The position numbers and the translations under genes were made by a program. Of a stretch of DNA of 64,000 bases, positions 31,721 through 43,209 are shown in pieces; position 1 is the first letter of the stretch; every line of letters begins with the position of its first letter. The stretch comes from Athripsodes cinereus (taxonomy: Eukaryota > Arthropoda > Insecta > Trichoptera > Leptoceridae): assembly GCA_947579605.1 (NCBI GenBank), contig OX388317.1, positions 18,867,384 to 18,931,383 of the forward strand. Direction: 5' to 3'. The notes below the pieces were generated by a model that saw only the letters and a program-made list of their open reading frames with translations, had not been told where the DNA came from and made no database searches.

Positions 31721-32570
31721 TTCTCAATGGCGGCGCACAGACAGCTGGATGCGAACGTCAATTATCAAGCAAAAATCTTAAATCTTTCGGCGACAATTCA
31801 GAGCATTCAACACTGAAATGTCAAAAAATTTCAAGACAATATAGGATACCCAAAAGACCATCACATGTAGAAGTTCACCATGAAAGCTTCCAATTAACTA
31901 ATAAACAAATTCTGTTCAAGTTTTTAAAAAAATACGAGTAAAAAGTGCAAGAGTTTCCTTCATTGTGTATTAGCGATGTGAAGCACCTACCTACTAACTA
32001 GTATAGATATGTACTCAGTACTTAGTCTTCCACAGGGAATAAGTGAGGAAAACGGAAAAACAAAAAGAAAAGACTGATTATTCCTACCCTGATAGCAATA
32101 ATAATAATAAAATATACTTAACAGATTTTGTGCCCCTTATCGTATTTTGTTTTGTAAGTCGATATGCGAATGACACCCATTGTAATAAAAACGACTTAAG
32201 ATAGAAAACAAATATGGTCATTTTTCTCTGTATTGTGTATTTTGGACAATTAATTATTTTTTTGTTAGGTATTGTGATGAATTGGAATAAAGGGTTACTT
32301 ATAATTTTTCTGTTGGAACAGTATAATATCTATTGTGAAGCAAAATAAGATTTCTCTGAAAATAAATGAGTAAAAAGAATCAAGGCACACTGAATGACCT
32401 TTACGTTTTTGATTTTGATAACAGAATTTACTTACTCGTATTAATATTAGATTAAAATAGAAATCTGGTACAATAATATATTAAAATAAAAATGAAAAGT
32501 AGGTGGGTATGTAGACAATTCATCTTCGTAAAATTCTTGATATGACATATAATAGAACTGCTTTCTTGTT
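31721..32570. other. No recognisable feature
   Basis: About 850 bp with no gene, RNA or repeat that I can support. Confidence 0.45.
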
Positions 32571-32574
32571 CAGT

Positions 32575-32705
32575 AAAAATACCAACTTACTGCCTTCTTA
32601 TTTTCTTAACCTATTCTGTCCACTCTGGAAGAAGGCTTCCTCCATTTTTCCCATGTTCTGTGATCCCGAAACTGTTTGTATCCAGTTTACACAAATAATT
32701 TTTCC
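32575..32705 (-). mobile_element. Probable LINE ORF2 C-terminal relic
   Basis: The minus strand reads IICVNWIQTVSGSQNMG then KMEEAFFQSGQNRLRK and a stop. The W-I-Q-T...M-E-E-A-F/Y-x-Q pattern resembles the end of some insect LINE ORF2 proteins. The match is from memory and the piece is short. Confidence 0.4.
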
Positions 32706-33179
32706 AATAGTGGCCTTTTTCTCACGTTGGTGAGATTTCATGGTCTCCATTCTTTGACTTTTTATTTTGTGTGTAAGATAGTACCTAGATATTACAAATG
32801 CGGTTAGGAGTTATTGTTATAAATACTACTCAATTGTTCATGAACAATTTTTAAATTAAACAGTAAATATTCTTATGTCTTCCGTAAATTTAACAATATA
32901 AGGTACGCATTATAGGTATAGTTTTCCTTTATTATTAAAAAAACTGAACCACATAATATTATGTCATAAAGACTTTTTATTCCTCCAGAACTAGATCAAG
33001 TGATGTAAAAATAAAGCAAATTATAATTATATCTTATTTATGGTTGTGAATGCTTACATTTTTTTATTTTTTGTATTTATATAGGTATTCTTGTTTTAGG
33101 TATGTTATATTCTATCTTCTGTTTATATGTCCTGTTGACCTTAATTGATCTAAACTCGCTTTATACCAAAACATACGTG
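32706..33179. other. No recognisable feature
   Basis: AT-rich sequence without signals. Confidence 0.45.
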
Positions 33180-33295
33180 TAAAACATTGTAGCAGGTTTA
33201 CTGGAAGACATTGCCTCAAGGCAATTTGTACGCCTTTTCTAAAATTTATTTTTGACAATAAAGTGTTAATTATTACTATGTTTATTTTGTAAAAC
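33180..33295 (+). mobile_element. LINE-W 3' UTR with GCCTCAAGGC stem
   Basis: Contains gcaggtttactggaagacat and the palindromic attgcctcaaggcaat, then tttgacaataaagtgtt. The same block lies inverted at 47005-47105. The stem and the near-terminal AATAAA are likely 3' UTR recognition and processing signals of one LINE family. Confidence 0.65.
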
Positions 33296-33712
33296 TCCAT
33301 ATCAATTGAAAATGAAACAACAATGTGTAGAGTTTTACTAAGAACTTACATTTCAGTTATCTAGGTTTCGACATGCCACGTTTTTGTCAAACAAAAAAGA
33401 GCTATGTTTAGGCATTGCAAGGCTTAGACATTTCGAGACCTAGGTAAGTGAAATGTACGTTCTTATTATTTTTAAAAATTACGTACTTAAGTACTTGTCT
33501 GGTAATAAAAAAAACATCATGAAGTCGTCGTCTGAACAAATAATTCTTCATTTTATCATATTATTATCGAGTGTTTAGCTATTGAACGGTTGTTATGACG
33601 TAAGCACATGGTTCATTATCCGCTCTAGTTATTCAGTGGTAAACATATTGATAGTATCAGCTATCCTTGTAAATAGATCAATATTGTCATTTAGACATTA
33701 CTAGCTGACCCA

Positions 33713-33892
33713 GCGAACTTCGTACCGCTTAACAATCAATGAATGATTTATATTTTCAATCTCTTACAAAGTGTGTCATCGTATAGTGTAAAAAAATAAA
33801 ATGCATTTATGTCCAACAAATCAGAGATCATTCAAATCGGTACCTACCTACAGCCATTCTTGAGTTATAAATGGTGTAACTAACCCGACTTT

Positions 33893-33929
<37 letters not shown>

Positions 33930-33935
33930 TTATTG
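33713..33935 (+). repeat. Dispersed repeat with CTAGCTGACCC start and (TA)n end
   Basis: Starts actagctgacccagcgaact then tcgtaccgc, includes aaatcggtacctacctacag and ends aacccgactttctttatata in about 16 TA dinucleotides and AGAT. This start/end pairing recurs widely in insect genomes according to my recollection. I cannot assign the class with certainty. A start-like phrase at 10661 (actagctcagtatccggctt) may be a decayed second copy. Confidence 0.55.
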
Positions 33936-34060
33936 ATTGCGTTTTGCCTTGATATATACATATATGCTGATTTCACTAAGTACCAACCTTCCATGCATGC
34001 AAAATATTTCGGAACAAAACAAGTAGGTTATAGGAAAACTAATGTTCTTTATAGAAATTC

Positions 34061-34223
34061 AGAGCCCCTAGACAAAAATGCACTTGGCGATCGACTACAA
34101 ACGAATTTTCGACTATAACCGCAACAATAACACATAATTACACGGTAGTTAGGTACATGTACGTAGATTGTCGAAAAGTTCGCCAGTAGTCGATCGCTAA
34201 GTACGGTTTGTCTACGGCCCCTG
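34061..34223. mobile_element. Foldback MITE, hAT-like ends
   Basis: The left arm, around agagcccctagacaaaaatg, cttggcgatcgactac and cgaattttcgacta, is complementary to the right arm: cgaaaagttcgccagtagtc, gatcgctaagta, tttgtctacggcccctg. The arms are about 60 bp and imperfect. The CAGGGGCC-type end recalls hAT elements, but no matching 8-bp TSD is visible. Confidence 0.65.
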
Positions 34224-34412
34224 ATCTTTCAAGCGTTTTTTTAAGTCGGCTCAATTTTTATTTATTGATTTAAATATCTCTAAAGGATTATGTACACGGG
34301 TGTCTCGAAATCGCAACTTTTTGTATATTCCCAGGTATGTGAAGGGTATTCAAATACGACTACATTATTTTTTTACATAAATATTGTTACTATTATACCA
34401 TTGAGACTCGTA

Positions 34413-34545
34413 CATGGATCAAGATGTTATGAAAGACATGAGCTGTAACACATCCGTAGAATCGAAGAGACTAACAAAAAATAGGGAGGAATGGAGACGA
34501 AAACCCATGCTTGTTGCAAACCAATCCAATGGATTGTAATCCACC
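34413..34545 (+). mobile_element. LINE-C 3' end
   Basis: Encodes MDQDVMKDMSCNTSVESKRL then REEWRRKPMLVANQSNGL and a stop. It parallels MDQLKRDMSC...NRQEWRRKSQLVADQSNGL of the LINE-C copy at 38330-39520. It is 5' truncated to the final 45 codons and ends shortly after the stop. Confidence 0.8.
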
Positions 34546-34573
34546 ATATATTATATATAGTGCATGTATAAAT

Positions 34574-34817
34574 GAAACTATAAGTGCAAAAGAAGTGTAA
34601 CCCCAGACTACTTTTTAGGAGATAATGAGGAATTAAAATTTAATGAAACCTTTATTGTTATTTTTTGTGTGAACATTATTTTAATTGATTTATTTATTAT
34701 CAAAAGATGGCTTGCTTCACTATTGCATTGAAAGTTCATAATGTAAGGAATGTATTTTACACCAAACGTTACCAAAAAAAATTGTGGGTTACATACACTA
34801 CTTTTGCGCTGATAGCC
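34574..34817. mobile_element. MITE-H copy 1
   Basis: Ends are inverted repeats: about 30 bp around aagtgcaaaagaagtgtaac on the left and gggttacatacactactttt then gcgctgatagcc on the right. The second copy at 45871-46093 has the same termini (GGCTATCA..GCAA..AGTG.AACCCCA) and a similar interior with gttcataatgtaaggaatgt. It has no coding capacity. Confidence 0.75.
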
Positions 34818-35297
34818 TCAAATAGATTTTGTATTTTTTTCAACCAAGGGAGCTGTTTCCACATCATTATCATCATTATAAGTTCATTATTTAACATGGG
34901 CTTACAAGTTCAAATACCTGGCAGACGACCTCCAGACAGAATGACCATAACATAACGACGTGTCAGAAGTGCCACTGGGGCGTTCAATAACAAGCACATT
35001 AATCACATAATAAATGTTCTGTCTAGTATCGATATAAAATATGTATGTATGTCGTTGGTATTCGATATCAGACAACTCAGTGATCGATCATATTTATTTC
35101 CTTAACAAATCATCTGCTAAGTCCCTTAATAGAGTATGATATTTTTTCTCACCTACATACTTTCAGGAAAATATGCATTACTTAATATAATTTTAGTGAC
35201 AGATATTTTAATTTTAAATACAATGTACCTATTTCACTTCGTGGAAATAACTTCATTAACGTGGAATAACTTCATTCAGTTATTCCACGTTTATTAA

Positions 35298-35348
35298 ATG
35301 CGACTAGTCCACTGGCTACCCCACTCTTGGGAAATGAAGTGATGGGTT
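35298..35348 (+). mobile_element. S1 SINE 3' tail fragment
   Basis: The phrase tagtccactggctaccccac followed by tcttgggaaatgaagtgatg is an S1/LINE-A tail. The interval 34818-35297 otherwise holds one weak LINE-like phrase (near 34905) and nothing firm. Confidence 0.6.
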
Positions 35349-35384
35349 GTTTGAACGTACTAAAACTTAAATACTCTATGATGA

Positions 35385-35460
35385 TGATGATTATGGGTGA
35401 TTTTGTTTTGACGCCGTTTAACAGTCCCTAGACCGTCTCAAGGGCGCCTATTATTTTTAT
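35385..35460 (-). mobile_element. LINE-E 3' end
   Basis: Minus-strand sequence ataggcgcccttgagacggt, ctagggactgttaaacggcg and tcaaaacaaaatcaccc is the same as at 52780-52862 and ends in an ATCATCATC run. It encodes the terminal LLNGVKTKS peptide. Confidence 0.75.
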
Positions 35461-36582
35461 TTAATTATTATAAATTTTTGAGAACAGTTGTGATTGTCAC
35501 ATTGTCTATTAGTTGAATTAGTAAGTTAATTAGTTATTAGCATGTCGAATTCAATATCAAATTTATTAATAAAAACATGCTTAAATTCTTTCTATACATT
35601 TATAAAAAAAAAGATATCTGCCATTCTCATAAAACTTTGCCATCCAATATTCAAAAAAGACAATGTCTAAAAAAACTCGTGGAGATATCTATTAATAGAA
35701 TGACATCTTGTGTTTTTGTTCATGTCCAATTTTTTCTACAACGACAGTTTTCTACGTACCTTCTACAAGATAACCTGTAAGTAAAGATTTTTAGGTCTTG
35801 ATGAAAAACTTGAAATAAATTTATTTAAAGGAATCGAAAATTTCATTACAAAAAACTTCTTCTTGAAATGTAATAACATGAATGATAACAATAAAAAAAA
35901 TACTTTCTTATTTTGCAAGCTTAATAATATTTTCTTTTGTAAAAGCACAAGTGGCTTTATCATATATTGTCTTTGTAATATGACCTCTCTGTCACACCCC
36001 AGTATTAATTTCAATCGATATTGTTTTATGTTCCTTATTTCTTATATTATTGTTGATGTGTCAATGTGTTTTCATTAGACGTCAAGTAGTATTCCTTGTC
36101 TACCTTCACGAGGCAGGAAGTGAACGTCATATACCTATTCATCTAATAAATATAATAATTGAATATAGTATAGTGGTGTATTCATTATATATAATTAACG
36201 AGGTCAAAACAACTGTGTAGGTAATGGATAGGACATACGTCTGGGGTATTTTCTGCGAACTCATAGCGATGGTAGGCCCCAATGTCAGATATCTGTGAAA
36301 TATAGTTTTCTATGGAGGAAAAATGTTGCTAAAACATATTATGTGGATTTTTCTTTTTTTATTTGCAAATAATATTTAGATTTTTTGGTGAAATATATTT
36401 TTTTTTATTTGCAAAAATTAAATCTAATTCGAATATAAACTTTGGGAAAATTTGTATTCGAATAAGATTTTTTTTTTGCCGGTTTTATTTTCTTTTAGTG
36501 CTTGCTTCACCACAAAAACAACAAAAAAAACGGAATAAAGTGTTGCCGGTGTCGAAAAACTTGATGCCCAAAAATAATTAAA
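35461..36582. other. No recognisable feature
   Basis: About 1.1 kb of AT-rich DNA. Open frames on both strands are low-complexity and unsupported. Confidence 0.45.
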
Positions 36583-36930
36583 TAATAATAATAATAATAA
36601 AAATCTTTATTGCACAAAAAGACAAACATTGCAGAACCAGACAAATAAATTTGTGCAATGGGCGAGTTTATCGCAGAAGCGCGATATCTTCCAACTAACC
36701 CATTAAACAAAAAATAAAATAAAAAAGTAAGTAAATTAAGTAAATAAATAATTGAAAATATATACATATATATAAATACTAAAACAAATATACATATAAA
36801 ATAAAAAACTACTTAAATATAAAAACAATATAAACAATTCCGGATACGCGATACGACATAGATGATAGGATATGGGGATGGGATAAAGTGGTAGGAATGA
36901 GGCAGGACTGCTCATTGTGTATGAATACAC
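36583..36930 (-). mobile_element. LINE-W 3' UTR with (TAA)n tail
   Basis: Starts with an (ATA)n run and aaaatctttattgcacaaaa. It continues with aaatttgtgcaatgggcgag, tttatcgcagaagcgcgata and tcttccaactaaccca. It is almost identical over this block to 56707-56841, but here the element continues about 230 bp further as A-rich UTR. Confidence 0.75.
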
Positions 36931-37067
36931 AAAAAAAAAACAATTTTAAAACCATGGGGAACCTCCAAATAAGTAGATGAGACAGAAGACTAGCAACCAT
37001 TAACTTATTTCTTTTACTTTTCTTTTACTCATTAAACGTAGTGACAAAAAAAAATTCTACATAAGGC

Positions 37068-37150
37068 AACAATTTCGTGAATAATACTTTTTCTATGAAA
37101 TGTCACATTTGACAACAGTGAGGCCTACCATCGAATATAGTTCCAATTTT
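37068..37150 (+). repeat. Relic related to the hAT-like element interior
   Basis: The phrase ggcaacaatttcgtga, then aatgtcacatttgacaacag and tgaggcctaccatcg, matches in order the interior of the hAT-like element at 30335-30395. The termini are absent, so it is a decayed fragment of the same or a related element. Confidence 0.5.
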
Positions 37151-37289
37151 AGTTAATTTATTCATTCTTTGCTTTACATTGATATGAGGAAAATGTGGAA
37201 AAATTCAATAGGCAATAAAAATAATGGATAATTTAAAATTTCATAAAAAATTAATGTTTGAGGAATAAATGCTAACAAGAAAAGATCTA

Positions 37290-37452
37290 TTTAAACCATC
37301 ATGAGATATTCCACCAATGAAGTAGCCAGTGAGCTGACTGCGTGCAATTAATATATAGGTCATCCGTGACAATAAAAAATAAAACATTCATAATGATTGG
37401 CAGCCTTATCGCCGATTTCAAGATATTAATTAATGTCTTCTCACTTCTACGT
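37290..37452 (-). mobile_element. S1 SINE, 3' two thirds
   Basis: Ordered S1 blocks on the minus strand: ccatcatgagatattccacc, gtagccagtgagctgactgc, aacattcataatgattggca, gccttatcgccgatttcaag. The tail and the 5' end are decayed. Confidence 0.7.
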
Positions 37453-38318
37453 GTAACAAAATATAAATTATTTTATTTTATACCTACCCAATACCATCAA
37501 TATAGTATGATGTGATACCTCGTAATTCTTACACCTATCATTCTTTACTAACTACTAATACAACATCAGGTATGAAGTGGAGGCTTGGGGTAAAAAAGGG
37601 GAAAAGAGGGATGGTGTAATAATAATAAAGCGACATCTATTGGACATGTTGTTTGCCCCGGTGAAATTGTTGACTTTTTTATCGTATTGCCGCCGGCTCA
37701 GTTCCCCAGTGTGCCATATGCAGTTTAATAATAAAATGAACGAACCTATCCTTTTTTTAACAAAATATATCATTATCTTGATATACAGCTCTGGGAATCG
37801 TAATGTGTATTATTTTACATCCCAAAGGTCAAGTCAGTTTTTTTTTTTTTTTTTTTTTTGTTAACATTATTTCTCTATACATACATATAAAATACAAAAA
37901 AACTGTATGAATGTATATATGACAGAAGAATTGTACCATCAGATTCTAGACCGAACAACGGTTCATGGTGAAAGTTCATTTTAATATAAAAATAAAATCA
38001 TTGTACACTTTTATATCTAGTAATAATTACACTTGTAACATTATTAATTTAGGATCTAGCATTCCAAAGTTACATTTATATATTTATTCTTTACTGTACA
38101 TTTATGTTAAGTTATAGATATGGTTTTTTTTTTGATCCACGAATTTGTAGAAAAAATTTACTAAAATTTAAATATCTTTAATAATGTTTTACGAATATGT
38201 ACTTGTTTCTTACATTTCGGTTGTAGTAAAAGGTTTTTTATAGGTACAATACACTATGTTCTCAATGTTAATGACTATGTACACTTGAAAACTTAATGAT
38301 TCTTAAATTAATACTCCT
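37453..38318. other. No recognisable feature apart from a T23 run
   Basis: A homopolymer of T at about 37838-37859 and otherwise AT-rich DNA. No gene is supported. Confidence 0.45.
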
Positions 38319-38329
38319 TACCTAGAACA

Positions 38330-38850
38330 ATTTGGATTCCGCAAAGAGACAGGTACAAGAGATGCAATTCTGAGTCTAAGACTTGTTCTTGAAAAGAGAA
38401 TAACAGTAAATAGAAACTCATATGTAGCATTCATCTACCTAGAAAAAGCATTCGATAAAGTAGAATGGGAACAATTTTTTAACACTCTAAACCAGATAGG
38501 AATGAGTTATAAAGACAGAAGAGCAATCTGGAGCCTATACAAGAACGAAATGGCTGTAATTAAAAGCGGAGAGAGCTGCGCAGAAGCGAGGGTAGAACGA
38601 GGTGTAAGACAGTGATGCTCAATGTCGCCAGCACTCTTTAACTGTTATATACAGCGAGCTATTGATGAACTGAGAGAAGAAATGAAGAACTGGATAGGTG
38701 TAAAAATAAATGAGAAAAAGGTTGACATGATTCGATATGCCGATGATATAGCACTGCACGCAGACTCCGAGATGGAGCTGAACGAAGCCTTAGGAAAATA
38801 GGAAAGTATACTGCTGTCTAATGACAACATGAAAATAAATAAAGAAAAAA
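38330..38850 (+). pseudogene. LINE-C reverse transcriptase pseudogene
   Basis: RT fingers/palm region of a non-LTR polymerase. Motif A reads FIYLEKAFD; the family normally has an Asp at the third position of this motif. Motif B region is interrupted by TGA where Gly is usual (GVRQGCSMSP in relatives; TGA differs from GGA by one base). Motif C YADD is intact. A second stop follows about 20 residues after YADD. At about 38850 the frame shifts within an A-rich run. Loss of one catalytic Asp, two stops and one frameshift make it dead. Confidence 0.85.
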
Positions 38851-38859
38851 ACAAAATGT

Positions 38860-39453
38860 ATGGTCGTTAGAAGGGATGAAGCGACTGCGAACATTGCCAT
38901 AAATAGAATGAGCATCAAACAAGTAAAAGAGTTCGTGTACTTGGGCAGCAGAATAAACCAGGACGGACGCTCCAAATCAGAAATTGTGTGCAGAATAAAC
39001 CAGGCACGAATTGCCTTTAACAAAAAATCTAAAATTTTGGAATACCCTAATATTGATTTAAGCGTGAGGAAGAATCTCACTAAAGCCTTTGTGTGGAGCA
39101 TTTTGCTATATGGGTGCGAGAAGCGGACCATCAGCAAGAGTGAAAGCGGACGGTTAGCGGCATTTGAAATGTGGTGCTATAGACGCATGCTGAAGATTCA
39201 TTGGTCGGAACACGTCGAAAACGAAGAAGTGTTAACCAGGGTTGGCGAAAAAAGGCAACTCCTCAAAAGAATCTGCCAACAACGAGCTAACTGGATTGGC
39301 CACAACATCAGGCACCCAGGACTGCTCATCGCAATCGCAGAGGGTAGGACCGAAGGCACAAATGGCAGAGGCCGATCTAGAGACGCCTATATGGACCAAC
39401 TGAAGAGGGACATGAGCTGTGGCTCATATATGGAGTTGAAGAGACTGGCTTAG
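38860..39453 (+). pseudogene. LINE-C ORF2 C-terminal domain relic (open 197 aa)
   Basis: The downstream part stays open: RINQARIAFNKKSKILEYPN, KNLTKAFVWSILLYGCEKRT, FEMWCYRRMLKIHWSEHVEN, RANWIGHNIRHPGLLIA and GRGRSRDAYMDQLKRDMS. This region after the RT palm is the part of insect LINE polymerases most often seen in truncated copies. The same order of blocks (SILLYG, FEMW.RRML, W..H..R) is found in LINE-A, LINE-B and the copy at 8147. A TAG at 39451-39453 cuts the frame about 20 codons before the usual end, QSNGL. Confidence 0.8.
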
Positions 39454-39531
39454 AATAGGCAGGAGTGGAGAAGAAAGTCCCAACTTGTTGCAGACCAATC
39501 CAATGGATTGTAACTCATTATACCTAGAACA

Positions 39532-40319
39532 TTAAGGAATAACTGAAAAACATATTAAATTAAAATTATATTGAAATTACATTTGGCACAGAATGGTATT
39601 AAACCAACGAACGCTTCACCATGAACCTACTCGGGGGAAAGTTGAAAATATGTTTTTTTTTAAAAGCTTGTTTACTCACCGAGTCTTGCCGTTGTAGGGA
39701 CATCAATTTGTTTTAAAATTATGTAAACCGTATTCTCTTAGGTAACATTAGGAAGGTCACATCAAAAGCGAGGCCTCTATATCATTCTCTAATGGTAACA
39801 AAGAAATTATCTTTAATTTGTGCTATTTCATTTTGTAAATTGATGTTTTTTTCACTGTTACACCAACAGCAAGGATAATCATCCTGACTCGGTAATATTT
39901 TGAAAATCTATGATAAAAGTCTAATATACCTACTAAGGATTTTTTATGCGTTCCAATAATTTAATCATTCGCTTATTTTTATGATATCGGAAAAATTAAA
40001 AAAAAAACTAATGCGAATGTTGCCACATCCTTTGTATGTAAATTAAAAAATTGAATAAACATGCAGTTGATATAATGGTATGAAGTGATTTTTTTATGTC
40101 ACTCAATTTCGTCTTCTCCTAAGGCGAGATGCTGACAGATTATTCCCCTTTTAAAATACCCTAATGATACCATAGGGAAATAAACTACGAACCACATTTA
40201 TTCAAAAATATCATATCGTTAAGTATGACAAGAAATTTATAATTTCTTATTGTATTCTACGCATTCATTTATTAAATTTTTCATGCATATTTCACTATTC
40301 AGATAACTAATATTATTCT
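39532..40319. other. No recognisable feature
   Basis: AT-rich DNA without supported content. Confidence 0.45.
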
Positions 40320-40640
40320 TCTTTTCGTGTCGGCCAGCAAACGTAATAAAAAATCTAAACATTAAAATCTACATTCCCATTCCTCTCTTGCAACTCCGCC
40401 CAGATGAATTCGCTCCACGAATTCCTCCCAGTGACATTGTCTGAGGGCCATTGGACATGTCAGGAGGTACTCAGTGTTTTGTTCCTCTCCCCTGGCACAC
40501 ACCATGTTCTTAGCCAAACCCCATCTCCGAAGATTCTTCCTAGTATGTCCCACTCCGGTTCTGATCCTGTTGAGAGTTTTCCACATTGGCCATGGTAGAT
40601 CATGGCCCTGAGGATGGCCTACCACAGGGTTTTTAAATAT
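40320..40640 (-). mobile_element. Jockey-like LINE ORF2 C-terminus and 3' end
   Basis: The minus strand encodes LPWPMWKTLNRIRTGVGHTR then KNLRRWGLAKNMVCARGEEQ and TEYLLTCPMALRQCHWEE, to a stop at 40362. The W..LNR.RTG.G....NL.RWG.....C.CG..Q...HLL..C pattern is the C-terminal Cys/His motif of Jockey-type LINEs (established family feature). One expected Cys of the CxCG pair is Arg here (VCARGEEQ). A 3' UTR ends in gcgctggcc-type sequence (gtttgctggccgacacgaaa). Confidence 0.8.
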
Positions 40641-41516
40641 TGTAACACATAATGTAAGATCACACCTTTTAGGGAAGTCAATGTGGGTAAAATTTGCTTG
40701 ATTAAATAAATAAATAAATAAAATGCTAAAAGTTTGCTTGCTTTTTTACTTGTTTAACTTTAAGAGCAAAATTTTGAAGAGTTTTGTGGGATATTTGTTC
40801 GATGACGTAAAAAATATTTATATATGCTGTGAAACAGCTTTATAAAAAACAAAACACAAAAGTTGCAAATGTCAAGTCACTCATTTTTAATTTTACATCC
40901 ATAATAAATAATTCAATAAATGAAGCTTTTTACTTAATAACTATTTTCAAATATGCTGATTTTATCTAACATTATACCCAATAATTTTCCATTCACATTC
41001 CACGATTTTCATTTGCCAATAAAACGTTTATTTTGCCATTTGTTTATTAAATATCAAAATACGTACATACATAAATAAAAAAGATTTTTTGATGTGATGT
41101 TATATATAAATATGTAATATTCCTACTGAGTTCATTGTTCTTTATAGTCAAGTACCTGGAAACGTACAAACAGTAGTAGTGAGATCTTTATATTGGTATA
41201 TATAGTCTATTTTTACCTACTTAGTTCTCGTGGGGAATGTTCTTTTGTAAGTGTCATACAGACGTGCTTTGACGAATTAAATTGGAAAGACCCGTGTAGT
41301 TGCGAGGACATATCTATATGCCACAGTGAAAATACCCTTTGTCAAAAAATAAAATTTGTCCTCAGTATGACCGACAAATATTTTTTCAACAAAAATACAT
41401 TTGTTTATTGTATATATTTTTTTACAATTAACCATTGTAGGTATGAGGTTGTTTATGTAAATTTAATACATGAAACTACCATAATATATAAGGCCTATAA
41501 AAATAATTTCACTCTT
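40641..41516. other. No recognisable feature
   Basis: AT-rich DNA with a (TAAA)n run near 40705. The 123-codon open frame at 41193-41564 shows no domain and opens with TTG; I do not support it as a gene. Confidence 0.45.
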
Positions 41517-41588
41517 ATTTGGCAGTGCCCTGGACTAAAAAGACAACGTCACCTTATTTTCTAGGTCCCGCCCAGGGCACTACCAAAT
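41517..41588. repeat. Short hairpin element, 17-bp arms
   Basis: ATTTGGCAGTGCCCTGG at 41517-41533 pairs with CCAGGGCACTACCAAAT at 41572-41588 with one mismatch. The loop of 38 nt contains gacaacgtcacc. It may be a very small MITE. Confidence 0.65.
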
Positions 41589-41800
41589 ATATATTTATTT
41601 ATCTATCACTTGAACATGGCGAGGGCCTTTTACACGTTAAACATATTACAAAGTAAAAAAACAATTTGACAGACAAAAATTATAAAATGTGAATTGGTAC
41701 AAATTAATAAATATAAACTTTCAGAATTAACAAAATTAGTAGTAAGTTGAACAAAACAACAATAGTAATAGAATAAAACAATTATTAAATAATATAGTTG
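41589..41800 (-). mobile_element. TAAA-tail LINE 3' end
   Basis: On the minus strand: aacgtgtaaaaggccctcgc, CATGTTCAAG and a tail of TAAA-like units ending at 41589. The UTR upstream is AT-rich. It starts directly at the hairpin element. Confidence 0.65.
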
Positions 41801-42411
41801 TGATGTTGTTTCTTGACCTTAGGTAGGTATACAGTAAATTTATGTAGGTATTTCATTAACAAAATTACATTTGTTGGTCATAAAATTTTCATTCAAGATG
41901 ATTGTGGAACGTTGTGAATAACTTGAAGGATTTTTTTTAAGACTTAAACATTGATTTGAAAACAAAAAAAATGACAAAATTGTTATTGATGTCATTAAAA
42001 AGAGCAAATCGAGGACTACAAGATTAAGTTCTTAAGTCATTTTGAATAAAATTTGACATAGAGTAGGTTCTCTGCGATATACAGTATAAACATTCCATAG
42101 AAAAAGTAACTATAGAAATAATGTTGTGTTTTTGATAGTTCGTTTCTTTATAAACCATGTCAGTCATGTTTATGTCTCTCATTTTAATTTACTTCTATCA
42201 TTCAAAGAAAAACTATTTTTAGCAAATATTCGTACAATCCACTAGTTTTTCATTATTTTTATGGGAAAGAAAATTACCGAGAATTTCTTGATTTTATACG
42301 GGACCAATTTGTCAAAGTGATTGTGCCGAATATTCTTAAAAAAATATATCAATGAAAAGTAATACATTAGTTAAACAAACAAATAAATAATTTTAACAAA
42401 TTTATTGTAGG
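41801..42411. other. No recognisable feature
   Basis: AT-rich DNA. Confidence 0.45.
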
Positions 42412-42528
42412 TATAGCTACCCACCCTGAATGCATTATTTTTGGCTCGGGAAGGACAGCTAGCATATTAATATCATGGATTCAGTCCACTGGCTACCTCA
42501 CATATAACAGATACCGTGATGATGTAGA
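42412..42528 (+). mobile_element. S1 SINE 3' half
   Basis: Ordered blocks ctacccaccctgaatgcatt, ggctcgggaaggacagct, agtccactggctacctcaca and taccgtgatgatgtag mark a diverged plus-strand S1. Confidence 0.7.
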
Positions 42529-42774
42529 TTGATATATTTTTAATGTGGAAAATGGTTATAACAAGAATTAATTTCTTTGCATATGTGAAACTTTTTCAAT
42601 TACTTAAAATATATTGTTGTGACTAGTGCAAATCAAGGTCACATAGAGTTGACTAAATTTAATATTTTATCAATCATAGTCATTTATTCAGTATTATTTG
42701 ATGGCTTAAAATTTTCGTTTAACAATATAAATATTACTCACAGCATGAAAAAAGTATAATAGTACCAATATTAA

Positions 42775-43032
42775 CCGTGGAGTTCCCGGCCTGATGTGGG
42801 CCTTTCACTCTTTCCTGTAGGTTTAAAAAAGTATCCTGTGAAGTACGGATGTTTATTAAACATTTCGTATAAAACATTTGACTACTTTAACTCAGCGATG
42901 AGGTATGCCATTCATCCCGAATGTCTTATCTTTTTTCTTTGTCTTATCTTCAGAGTGGATGATTTGCATATTTATTTCATGTTCTAAGTTCGCTGACTAC
43001 CCTTTTTGTGAAAAATTCGTTGATATCATGAA
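42775..43032 (+). mobile_element. S1 SINE, near full length
   Basis: Begins accgtggagttcccggcctg, continues through actcagcgatgaggtatgcc and attcatcccgaatgtcttat, and ends near ctgactaccctttttgtgaa. It is one of four copies that share the same 5' start, which supports a defined 5' end. It is old and lost its (TAG)n tail. Confidence 0.75.
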
Positions 43033-43044
43033 TAGACAATAGAC

Positions 43045-43209
43045 AATTCATAGACAATTCACACAGATCGAGCTAGTCCCAAACTAAGATGAATCTTGTA
43101 TTATGGGTACTAACACGACGAGACACACATATCAATGCACTACACACATATACATGTAACACCCAGACCCATGACAATTTGAAAAAGGTCATTCTTCACT
43201 TTGCCCTGG
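43045..43209 (-). mobile_element. S3 SINE, 5' truncated
   Basis: Minus-strand S3 body and 3' end (cacacagatcgagctagtcc, aaactaagatgaatcttgta, cccagacccatgacaatttg). The tRNA head is missing: the match stops at tttgccctgg, just before the B box. Confidence 0.8.

Larger units (their letters stand above)
38319..39531 (+). mobile_element. LINE-C insertion with RT relic and 11-bp TSD
   Basis: TACCTAGAACA at 38319-38329 and 39521-39531 brackets 1191 bp of a 5'-truncated non-LTR retrotransposon. The frame opens at FGFRKETGTRDAILSL, runs through YVAFIYLEKAFDKVEW (RT motif A), RRAIWSLYKN, GVRQ-stop-CSMSPALFN (motif B region) and RYADDIALHADS (motif C), then a stop at GK-stop-ES. A frame change near 38850 leads to RRDEATANIAINRMSIKQVK. 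The C-terminus has FVYLGSRINQDGRSKSEI, VWSILLYGCEKRTISK and EWRRKSQLVADQSNGL. Motif A has Y where the catalytic Asp is expected. The element is inactive. Confidence 0.9.

Noticed and set aside
37068..37150. A second complete hAT-like element
   Set aside because: Only interior sequence is similar; no terminal inverted repeats are present.
41193..41564. 123-codon plus-strand open frame
   Set aside because: It opens at TTG and its last codons run into the hairpin element at 41517. No family resemblance.
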